Below are positions 1 to 5,471 of a stretch of 7,851 bases of DNA, in pieces. Made by a program: the position numbers and the translations under genes. The first letter of the stretch is position 1; every line of letters begins with the position of its first letter. Under the pieces are notes generated by a model. The model was not told where the DNA came from, searched no databases, and saw nothing but the letters and a program-made list of their open reading frames with translations. The stretch is from Alphaproteobacteria bacterium (GTDB lineage: Bacteria > Pseudomonadota > Alphaproteobacteria > Micropepsales > Micropepsaceae): contig PKWC01000083.1 in assembly GCA_003131925.1 (NCBI GenBank), positions 3,732 through 11,582 on the forward strand, in the 5' to 3' direction.

Positions 1-69
1 GGCCCGGCCATGACGAGGTTTGAGGAGTTGCGGATTCACCCTATGCCGCGCACTCCGCACGGGACCCTG

Positions 70-1380
70 CTATTCCCCGCCGCCCTTCTTCTCGCGCAGT
101 TTCGCCCAGTATTCCAGGCGCTTGGAGATCTCGCGTTCGAAACCCGTATCTTTCGGCTTGTAGTAGGAGTCCCGCGCCATTCCGTCGGGAAAATAGTTCT
201 GGCCGGAGAACCTGTCCTCGGCAGCGTGGTCGTATTCGTAGCCCTTGCCGTAACCGAGCGTTTTCATCAGCTTCGTGGGCGCGTTGAGGATGTGCGCGGG
301 CGGCATCAGTGATCCATGCTCGGCAGCGGCGCGCGTCGCCGCGCCGTGGGCCGTGTACACCGCGTTCGATTTGGGCGCGCTTGCGAGATAGATCACGGCC
401 TGGACGAGCGCGAGTTCACCCTCCGGACTGCCGAGGAAATCGTAAACATCTTTCGCCGCCAGCGCCTGCACAACGGCCTGCGGGTCGGCAAGTCCGATAT
501 CCTCCACCGCGGCGCGCACAAGCCTGCGCGCGAGATAAAGCGGCTGCTCCCCAACCGCAAGCATCCGTGCGAGCCAATAAAGTGCTGCGTCGGGATCGGA
601 ACCGCGTATCGATTTGTGCAGGGCGGAAATCAGATTGTAGTGCTCTTCGCGGCTCTTGTCGTAGAGCGGAGCGCGTTTCTGAACGAGCGCGACAAGTTCC
701 GCGGAGTCGAGCGGCCGTTCGGGTTTGACCGCGGCAATCTCCTCGGCAAGGTTGAATATGTAGCGTCCGTCGCCGTCGGCCATTGCGCGCAGCGTCTCGC
801 GCGCGTTCGCCGTCACGGAGAGTGGCGCTCCATAAAAGGTTTCTGCGCGGCCGAGCAGGATTTCGAGCGCCGCGTCGTCGAGCCGGCGCAACACGAGCAC
901 CTGGGCACGCGAAAGAAGAGCGCCATTCAACTCGAAGGACGGATTTTCGGTCGTTGCGCCCACCAGAATGATCGTGCCGTCCTCCACAACCGGCAGGAAA
1001 CTGTCCTGCTGGCCCCGGTTGAAGCGGTGAATCTCGTCGACGAAAAGCAGCGTGCCCTGCCCGGTCCGCCGGCGCTGGCGCGCGGCATCGAACGCCTTCT
1101 TGAGATCGGCGACACCGGAAAACACCGCCGACAATTGTTCGAAGTGGAGCCCGAACGCGTGTGAGAGCAGGCGCGCAATCGTGGTTTTGCCCGTGCCCGG
1201 AGGTCCCCACAAAATGATCGAATGCGGCCGGTTCTCGGCGACCATCCGCCCGATCGGACCGGACGGCGAGAGGAGATGGTCCTGGCCGACGACCTCGGCA
1301 AGCGTTTGCGGTCGCAACCTGTCGGCAAGCGGCCGCGGCGCATCATTCTGCAAGCCGCCAGCCTCGAAGAGATCAGACAT
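70..1380 (-). CDS. rarA: Replication-associated recombination ATPase RarA (MgsA/WRNIP1 family)
   Basis: RarA is a AAA+ ATPase of the clamp-loader-like WRNIP1/Mgs1 family. It acts as a tetramer at stalled or gapped replication forks, with links to SSB and recombination. The 436-residue product has the family's usual length. The N-terminal segment LADRLRPQTLAEVVGQDHLL (residues 18-37) precedes Walker A GPPGTGKTT (59-67), Walker B LLFVDEIHRFN (111-121), sensor 1 GATTENPSFE (141-150) and the arginine finger region with Arg158 (LLSR). The C-terminal tetramerisation half has the conserved HKSIRGSDPDAALYWLARML and the block ending NYFPDG. The MSDLFE start at ATG 1380 fits the family, but only AGG two bases away precedes it, too close for a normal Shine-Dalgarno. 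It follows the protease gene after 133 bases. The last 69 bases of the window hold no gene that can be called. Confidence 0.96.
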   Translation of the reverse strand: MSDLFEAGGLQNDAPRPLADRLRPQTLAEVVGQDHLLSPSGPIGRMVAENRPHSIILWGPPGTGKTTIARLLSHAFGLHFEQLSAVFSGVADLKKAFDAARQRRRTGQGTLLFVDEIHRFNRGQQDSFLPVVEDGTIILVGATTENPSFELNGALLSRAQVLVLRRLDDAALEILLGRAETFYGAPLSVTANARETLRAMADGDGRYIFNLAEEIAAVKPERPLDSAELVALVQKRAPLYDKSREEHYNLISALHKSIRGSDPDAALYWLARMLAVGEQPLYLARRLVRAAVEDIGLADPQAVVQALAAKDVYDFLGSPEGELALVQAVIYLASAPKSNAVYTAHGAATRAAAEHGSLMPPAHILNAPTKLMKTLGYGKGYEYDHAAEDRFSGQNYFPDGMARDSYYKPKDTGFEREISKRLEYWAKLREKKGGGE

Positions 1381-1385
1381 GGCCT

Positions 1386-1449
1386 ATATTAGCGCGGATT
1401 TCGATCGGTTTGAATCGCCGCCCCAAAATGTCATTTTATTTTATTTGAG
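1386..1449 (-). promoter_or_regulatory. Candidate rarA promoter with AT-rich upstream block
   Basis: Within the 133-base protease-rarA gap, minus-strand TTCAAA (1414-1409, four of six matches to TTGACA) is separated by 17 bases from TAATAT (1391-1386, a partial match to TATAAT). An AT-rich block (1449-1425) stands where an UP element would lie, roughly -45 to -69. It includes AAAATG-T-CATTTT, an imperfect palindrome. The predicted start falls on or next to the rarA ATG. Hexamers are weak individually; the spacing and the AT island support the call. Confidence 0.4.
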
Positions 1450-1506
1450 TGGAGCGGGCTCGAGCGCGGCGAGCGACGGGAATTCATCGGCGCGAAAGCG
1501 ACGATG

Positions 1507-1531
1507 TTGTCCGTCATTCGTCGACGGACAA
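1507..1531 (-). other. Stem-loop spanning the stop codon of the Do-like protease
   Basis: A perfect 9-bp inverted repeat (TTGTCCGTC with GACGGACAA) and a 7-base loop cover the last codons and the TGA (1516-1514) of the protease gene. No T tract follows, so this is at best a Rho-dependent or processing-protected 3' end. It may shield the mRNA from 3' exonucleases or isolate the downstream rarA gene. The repeat is seen directly; the role is not known. Confidence 0.45.
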
Positions 1532-2902
1532 TGATAGCCTCTGCGCGCCGCGGTTCACGACCAGATCCCATCGACCGTTCGCCGATTCGAGGGCAGTCTC
1601 AAGCTCCCGCACGGACCGGATTTCCTTTCCGTTGATGGAACGGACGATGTCACCTGCCTGGAAGCCATAAGAGCCGGAAGGCGTGCCCCCGCTCGTCGAA
1701 ACAATGACTACGCCTTTTGCCTCGAGACCGAGTTGCAAGTCCGCGGCGACAGCGGGAGAGAGATTTTCGACCTTGGCTCCGGTCAGCGGATTGTGGCCGC
1801 CGATGGTCGTGAGCTGGCGCGGCGGATTCTCGGGCGGCAACGCGAGAACGATCGAAACTTCGCGCGTGTCATGTCCGCGGGCGATCAATACTTTCACCTG
1901 GTCGCCGACGCGGTGGGTGGCAGCGCGATAATTGAGGCCCTGCATGTCGTCCACGTCGACGCCGTCGACCTGAAGCACGACATCGCCGCTCTTGAGACCG
2001 GCTGCAGCGGCCGGCCCGCCAGGATAGACATCTTTGAGCAGCACCCCGCCGGGGCGCGACAGGGCCATCGCCTGCGCGATCTGTGAAGTCACCGGTTGGC
2101 CGTCGGCGCCGATCCAAGGGAGCTTCACTCCACCCCCCAATGCACCTTCGACGACGCGCCGTACGAGATTGGCAGGCGTCGCAAAGCCTATGCCGGCGTA
2201 TTCGCCCGTGCGGGAATAGATGGCGGTGTTGATGCCGGCGAGCTTGCCGTCAGCCGTCACCAGCGCGCCTCCGGAATTGCCCGGATTGATGGCTGCATCC
2301 GTCTGGATGAAGAACTGGTAGTCGCTCGCGCCGATCTGGGTGCGGGCGAGCGCGGAGACGATGCCCATCGTCACGGTCTGGCCGACGCCGAACGGATCGC
2401 CGATGGCCAGCACGATATCGCCGACCGAGAGTCTGTCGCTGTCGCCAAGTTCGATGACGGGCAATCGCTCGCCTTTCGTGTCGATCTTGATTACGGCGAG
2501 ATCGGTGCGGCTGTCCGCGAGCAGGATTCGGGCTTTGAACTCGCGCCGGTCCGCGAGCGCGACGACGATGTTTTGTCCGCCCTGCACAACGTGATTGTTG
2601 GTTACGATGATGCCGTCGGGCCGAACGATGACTCCCGATCCGAGCGATTGCTGCACGCGCTGGCGAAGTTCGGGCGTCGCGCCGAAGAAACGCTGAAACA
2701 TCGGGTCCGAGAACAGCGGATTGACAGCTGTCTGCACGACCGATTGCGAATAGACATTGACGACGGCCGGCGCCACCCGCTTCACAACTGGTGCGAAAGT
2801 AAGCTGGACCTGCGGCATCGATTGGGGCGCCGCCGTGGACGCCGTCCCCGCGTAGAATTGCGAAGCAACTGCTGCCGCGATAATCCATGCGGATAGTCTC
2901 AT
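1514..2902 (-). CDS. Periplasmic Do-like (DegP/HtrA-family) serine protease, two PDZ domains
   Basis: This is an HtrA-family endoprotease of the Deg/Do type, expected to degrade or hold misfolded envelope proteins in the periplasm. The 462-residue product opens with an arginine followed by a hydrophobic stretch (residues 2-18) and a small-residue region near 20-25, a likely Sec signal peptide cut around residue 24. The trypsin-like domain carries the full triad: His104 in TNNHVV, Asp134 in SRTDLAV, Ser210 in GNSGG. PDZ1 spans about 262-352 (with GGPAAAAGLKSGDVVLQVDG) and PDZ2 about 375-460 (with GFQAGDIVRSINGKEI). Asp169 in AIGDPFG replaces the more usual Asn of AIGNPFG; this is a minor change away from the triad. 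The ATG at 2902 has GGAG 6 bases upstream. It lies directly after the rplQ terminator, an arrangement typical of Hyphomicrobiales. Whether it is DegP- or DegQ-like by function cannot be told, so no symbol is given. Confidence 0.93.
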   Translation of the reverse strand: MRLSAWIIAAAVASQFYAGTASTAAPQSMPQVQLTFAPVVKRVAPAVVNVYSQSVVQTAVNPLFSDPMFQRFFGATPELRQRVQQSLGSGVIVRPDGIIVTNNHVVQGGQNIVVALADRREFKARILLADSRTDLAVIKIDTKGERLPVIELGDSDRLSVGDIVLAIGDPFGVGQTVTMGIVSALARTQIGASDYQFFIQTDAAINPGNSGGALVTADGKLAGINTAIYSRTGEYAGIGFATPANLVRRVVEGALGGGVKLPWIGADGQPVTSQIAQAMALSRPGGVLLKDVYPGGPAAAAGLKSGDVVLQVDGVDVDDMQGLNYRAATHRVGDQVKVLIARGHDTREVSIVLALPPENPPRQLTTIGGHNPLTGAKVENLSPAVAADLQLGLEAKGVVIVSTSGGTPSGSYGFQAGDIVRSINGKEIRSVRELETALESANGRWDLVVNRGAQRLSLSVDE

Positions 2903-2931
2903 TTTATTCTCCGTCGTCTTGGATCGGGGCC

Positions 2932-2966
2932 AAATGCAAAAGGGGCGGTCTGATAAACCGCCCCTT
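2932..2966 (-). terminator. Rho-independent terminator after rplQ
   Basis: Read on the minus strand, a perfect 10-bp stem (AAGGGGCGGT, 2966-2957, with ACCGCCCCTT, 2949-2940) closes a 7-base loop. The stem ends in TT and runs on as TTGCATTT, a short interrupted T tract. Position right after rplQ fits the end of the alpha-type operon. The tract is imperfect, so some read-through into the protease gene is possible. Confidence 0.85.
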
Positions 2967-2995
2967 CGTAGCTGATCAATCTGTCGCGAAGATTG

Positions 2996-3421
2996 CTACT
3001 TGCTTTCGGAATCTTCATCTTTTTCGGTCTGTCCCGAATCGAGGCCCTTGGCGCTCTCGTCACGATCCACGAACTCGATAAAGGCCATTTCCGCATTGTC
3101 GCCGAAGCGAAAGCCGGCCTTTAGCACGCGGGTATACCCGCCCGGGCGTTCCGCGTAGCGGGGACCGAGCACGTCGAACAGCTTGCGGACCTGCACCGCG
3201 TCCTTGACCCTTGCGAGAGCCTGACGGCGCGCATGCAGATCGCCCCCTCCACGGCGCGACAGCGTCACGAGCTTTTCCACGATCGGCCGCAATTCCTTGG
3301 CCTTGGGGAGCGTCGTCTTGATCTGCTCGTGCTTGATCAATGCCGCCGTCATGTTGGCGAACATGGCTTCCCGGTGGGCCGAGGTGCGGCCGAGCTTCCG
3401 GCCCTGGTTGCGATGACGCAT
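2996..3421 (-). CDS. rplQ: 50S ribosomal protein L17 (bL17)
   Basis: bL17 binds 23S rRNA near the peptide exit tunnel of the large subunit. The 141-residue product begins with the family hallmark MRHRNQGRKLGRTSAHREAM, followed by ANMTAALIKHEQIKTTLPKAKELR and the C-terminal core GGYTRVLKAGFRFGDNAEMA. After the core (about residue 118) comes an acidic tail rich in Asp, Glu, Ser and Lys; tails of this kind account for its being longer than the roughly 116-127 residues of many homologs. The ATG at 3421 lies 31 bases after the rpoA TGA with no strong Shine-Dalgarno, so coupling to rpoA is likely. It is the last gene of the operon: an intrinsic terminator follows 29 bases after its TAG. Confidence 0.97.
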   Translation of the reverse strand: MRHRNQGRKLGRTSAHREAMFANMTAALIKHEQIKTTLPKAKELRPIVEKLVTLSRRGGGDLHARRQALARVKDAVQVRKLFDVLGPRYAERPGGYTRVLKAGFRFGDNAEMAFIEFVDRDESAKGLDSGQTEKDEDSESK

Positions 3422-3452
3422 GGCGTTTTACCAATCCCCGCTTCAGCCGCCG

Positions 3453-4481
3453 TCAATACTGGTCTTCATAGCGCTTGGCCAGATCTTCGATGTTCTCGGG
3501 CGGCCAGCCAACCACTTCCATGCCCAGATGCAGTCCCATTTCCGCCAGCACCGCCTTGATTTCGTTCAGCGATTTGCGCCCGAAATTGGGGGTGCGCAAC
3601 ATCTCGGCTTCGGTCTTCTGGATGAGATCGCCGATATAAACGATGTTGTCGTTCTTTAGGCAGTTGGCTGAGCGGACCGACAGTTCGAGTTCGTCGACCT
3701 TCTTGAGCAACACCGGATTGAACGCGAGGTCGGGCTTGGCCTCCTCGGCCGCGCGCTCGCGCGGCTCTTCGAAGTTGATGAACACCTGCAGCTGGTCCTG
3801 CAGGATGCGCGCCGCATAGGCCACCGCGTTGTCCGGCGACACCGCGCCATTCGTTTCCACGCTGAGTGTCAGCTTGTCATAGTCCAGAATCTGCCCCTCG
3901 CGGGTGTTCTCGACCTTGTAGCTTACCTTTTTGACGGGGCTGAACAGGGAGTCGACCGGGATAAGCCCGATTGGCGCATCTTCCGGCCGATTGCGATCGG
4001 CAGGGACATAGCCCTTACCTGTTGCGACCGTGAGCTCCATCCGGAAATCGACTTTCTGGTCGAGCGTGCAAAGAACAAGCCCCGGATTGAGAATCTCCAC
4101 GTCCGCGACCGGCGTGATCTGCCCGGCCGTGACTTCGCCCGGACCGGTCGCGCGCAAAGAGAGGCGTTTGGGCCCTTCTGCATGCATCCGCATCGCCATC
4201 TGCTTCACATTCAGCACGATGTCAGTCACGTCCTCGCGCACGCCGGCGATGGAGGAAAACTCATGCAGCACGCCCTCGATGTGAATCGAGGTCACGGCCG
4301 CGCCCTGCAGCGAAGAAAGCAGCACGCGCCGCAGCGCGTTGCCGAGCGTCAGCCCGAATCCTCGCTCGAGTGGTTCCGCCACCAAGGTCGCAGAGCGCCC
4401 GGTATCGTGGCCGGATTCCACTTTCAGTTTTTGCGGCTTGATCAGTTCTTGCCAATTTTTCTGGAACACGTCTGTCCTCAT
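3453..4481 (-). CDS. rpoA: RNA polymerase alpha subunit
   Basis: RpoA dimerises to nucleate RNA polymerase assembly, and its C-terminal domain contacts UP elements and activators. The product from ATG 4481 has 342 residues, normal for alphaproteobacteria. The N-terminal domain contains the dimer and beta-contact block EPLERGFGLTLGNALRRVLL (residues 36-55) and NPGLVLCTL near 132-140. A charged linker (about 238-252) leads to the C-terminal domain. There Arg270, Asn273, Cys274, Gly301, Lys303 and Ser304 align with E. coli Arg265, Asn268, Cys269, Gly296, Lys298 and Ser299, the DNA minor-groove contacts, so UP-element recognition should be intact. An in-frame ATG at 4577 would add 32 residues, but it overlaps the end of rpsK and the extra residues lack family character. 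The start MRTDVFQKNWQELIKP is the family's usual one. rplQ follows after 31 bases. Confidence 0.97.
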   Translation of the reverse strand: MRTDVFQKNWQELIKPQKLKVESGHDTGRSATLVAEPLERGFGLTLGNALRRVLLSSLQGAAVTSIHIEGVLHEFSSIAGVREDVTDIVLNVKQMAMRMHAEGPKRLSLRATGPGEVTAGQITPVADVEILNPGLVLCTLDQKVDFRMELTVATGKGYVPADRNRPEDAPIGLIPVDSLFSPVKKVSYKVENTREGQILDYDKLTLSVETNGAVSPDNAVAYAARILQDQLQVFINFEEPRERAAEEAKPDLAFNPVLLKKVDELELSVRSANCLKNDNIVYIGDLIQKTEAEMLRTPNFGRKSLNEIKAVLAEMGLHLGMEVVGWPPENIEDLAKRYEDQY

Positions 4482-4493
4482 CGTTTTCCGGAC

Positions 4494-4508
4494 GCGCGCG
4501 TCGCGCGC
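4494..4508 (-). other. GC hairpin just upstream of the rpoA ribosome binding site
   Basis: In the 61-base rpsK-rpoA gap, an all-GC inverted repeat of six pairs closes a three-base loop (4508-4503 with 4499-4494). It ends 12 bases before the rpoA ATG, with a modest GGAAAA purine tract (4489-4484) in between. No T tract follows, so it is not a classical terminator. It could limit upstream ribosome run-in, pause polymerase, or guide RNA processing so that rpoA output differs from ribosomal-protein output. Role inferred only. Confidence 0.4.
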
Positions 4509-4542
4509 CCTATTCGTTCGACGGGTATGAAACGCAAAAACG

Positions 4543-4932
4543 CTACACGCGGCGGCGCTTGGGCGGCCTGCAACCATTGTGCGGGATCGGCGTCACGTCA
4601 CGAATGGAAGTGACCTGAAGCCCAACCGCCTGCAATGCGCGCAACGCGGACTCACGGCCGGAACCCGGACCGCTTACTTCCACCTCGAGCGTTCGCATTC
4701 CATGCTCGATGGCCTTTTTGCCGGCATCCTCCGCTGCAATCTGGGCCGCGTACGGCGTCGATTTGCGCGAGCCCTTGAATCCCAAGGAACCAGCCGACGA
4801 CCAGGACACGGTGTTGCCCTGAGGGTCGGTGATGGTGATGATAGTGTTGTTGAATGTCGCGGCGACATGCGCCACGCCCATGACAACATTCTTCTTTTCC
4901 TTCTTGCGCGCACGCGCGGCCGGCTTTGCCAT
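4543..4932 (-). CDS. rpsK: 30S ribosomal protein S11 (uS11)
   Basis: uS11 is in the platform of the small subunit, where it helps shape the 16S rRNA region near the mRNA exit (E-site) channel. The 129-residue product matches the family throughout: a basic N-terminus (MAKPAARARKKEKKN), the beta-sheet segment HVAATFNNTIITITD, GFKGSRKSTPYAAQ in the middle, and the signature GPGSGRESALRAL leading to the invariant C-terminal block DVTPIPHNGCRPPKRRRV. The ATG at 4932 is 12 bases after the rpsM TAA; only a weak CGGA precedes it, so it probably depends on translation of rpsM. The next gene is rpoA, 61 bases on. rpsD, which stands between rpsK and rpoA in E. coli, is missing here, as is usual in alphaproteobacteria. 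Confidence 0.98.
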   Translation of the reverse strand: MAKPAARARKKEKKNVVMGVAHVAATFNNTIITITDPQGNTVSWSSAGSLGFKGSRKSTPYAAQIAAEDAGKKAIEHGMRTLEVEVSGPGSGRESALRALQAVGLQVTSIRDVTPIPHNGCRPPKRRRV

Positions 4933-4944
4933 CGATCGAATCCG

Positions 4945-5322
4945 TTATTTGGTGACTTTGCGCTTGCCGGCAATGGCCTTGGCAGGCCCTTTGCGGGTGC
5001 GTGCATTGGTGTGTGTGCGCTGCCCACGAACCGGAAGGCCCTTGCGGTGACGCAGCCCGCGATAGCATCCCAGATCCATCAGCCGCTTGATGTTCATCGC
5101 CACCTCGCGCCGCAGATCGCCCTCGACGACATAGTCGCGGTCGATTGCTTCGCGGATCTGGATCACTTCGGAATCCGTCAGATCATGCACGCGCCGGTTC
5201 TGGGCGATACCGACCTTGCGGCAGATATCCCTAGCCTTGGTCGCGCCGATGCCGTGAATGTACCGAAGCCCGATCTCCACGCGCTTCTGGGTCGGAATGT
5301 TGACGCCGGCTATGCGCGCCAC
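4945..5322 (-). CDS. rpsM: 30S ribosomal protein S13 (uS13)
   Basis: uS13 sits at the head of the small subunit, contacts P-site tRNA through its basic C-terminal tail, and forms intersubunit bridges with the 50S. The 125-residue product has the normal length. It shows the N-terminal MARIAGVNIP, the helical HGIGATKARDIC segment (residues 23-34), and the signature region RGLRHRKGLPVRGQRTHTN at 88-106, followed by the Lys/Arg-rich tail ending KRKVTK. The start is GTG at 5322, preceded by AAGGAG (5335-5330) with 7-base spacing, the best ribosome binding site in the alpha-type operon. It is the first gene after the promoter at 5471-5444 and is followed after 12 bases by rpsK. Neither rpmJ nor infA lies between secY and rpsM, unlike in E. 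coli or Bacillus respectively; adk is there instead, as in alphaproteobacteria. Confidence 0.98.
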   Translation of the reverse strand: MARIAGVNIPTQKRVEIGLRYIHGIGATKARDICRKVGIAQNRRVHDLTDSEVIQIREAIDRDYVVEGDLRREVAMNIKRLMDLGCYRGLRHRKGLPVRGQRTHTNARTRKGPAKAIAGKRKVTK

Positions 5323-5437
5323 GGTGTCTCTCCTTCTGACGGCTGAACGGGCCGGTTCTTGGAACGCACGAACACCCGTTCCCCGTTCGCAAAATGGGCC
5401 GAATTCGCCAAATCTGGGAGGTCAGGTCGTCGCAAGG
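5323..5437 (-). promoter_or_regulatory. Leader of the rpsM operon with competing inverted repeats
   Basis: About 115 bases separate the predicted transcription start from the rpsM start codon. In the mRNA a 7-base unit, GAACGGG, occurs twice in tandem (5388-5382 and 5381-5375). Its complement CCCGTTC occurs once nearer the gene (5351-5345), so either copy can pair with it. A third possibility pairs GGAACG (5382-5377) with CGTTCC (5366-5361), which excludes pairing of the second unit. The Shine-Dalgarno AAGGAG (5335-5330) lies ten bases after the CCCGTTC arm. Mutually exclusive pairings upstream of a ribosomal-protein operon resemble autoregulatory leaders, but no known ribosomal-protein leader fold was recognised, and rpsD (the S4 regulator of the E. 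coli alpha operon) is not in this operon. Confidence 0.4.
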
Positions 5438-5443
5438 CCGCGA

Positions 5444-5471
5444 ATTATAGGTATCGTCGGCGTCCAGTCAA
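5444..5471 (-). promoter_or_regulatory. Sigma-70-type promoter for rpsM-rpsK-rpoA-rplQ
   Basis: On the minus strand TTGACT (5471-5466; five of six bases match TTGACA) is followed after 16 bases by a perfect TATAAT (5449-5444). Transcription would start near 5437. The -35 overlaps the adk stop codon (5470-5468). An exact -10 consensus in such GC-rich DNA, placed just before the rpsM operon, makes this the strongest promoter candidate in the window. It would let the alpha-type operon be transcribed independently of the spc operon upstream. The elements are read directly; activity is inferred. Confidence 0.75.

Noticed and set aside
1..60. Possible start of another minus-strand gene after rarA (GTG at 39 with 13 open codons, or ATG at 11).
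   Set aside because: Too few codons to recognise a product and no convincing Shine-Dalgarno. In relatives crcB or an rRNA/tRNA pseudouridine synthase gene often follows rarA, but nothing visible here identifies either.
316..1164. A 282-codon plus-strand frame opposite rarA.
   Set aside because: Shadow of the rarA codon pattern; no family motif, no ribosome binding site, Arg-rich composition.
2396..2398. Asp169 in AIGDPFG of the Do-like protease as a sign of an inactive protease.
   Set aside because: His104, Asp134 and Ser210 with their motifs are all intact, and the Asn-to-Asp change is conservative and away from the triad.
2096..2896. A 266-codon plus-strand frame opposite the protease gene.
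   Set aside because: Antisense shadow; composition dominated by Arg, Asp and His, with no domain recognisable.
4482..4577. A 32-residue N-terminal extension of RpoA from an in-frame ATG at 4577.
   Set aside because: It overlaps the rpsK end, is unlike any RpoA N-terminus, and the ATG at 4481 gives the usual family start.
4579..5346. A 255-codon plus-strand frame opposite rpsK and rpsM.
   Set aside because: It spans two conserved ribosomal genes and the gap between them, with no recognisable motif.
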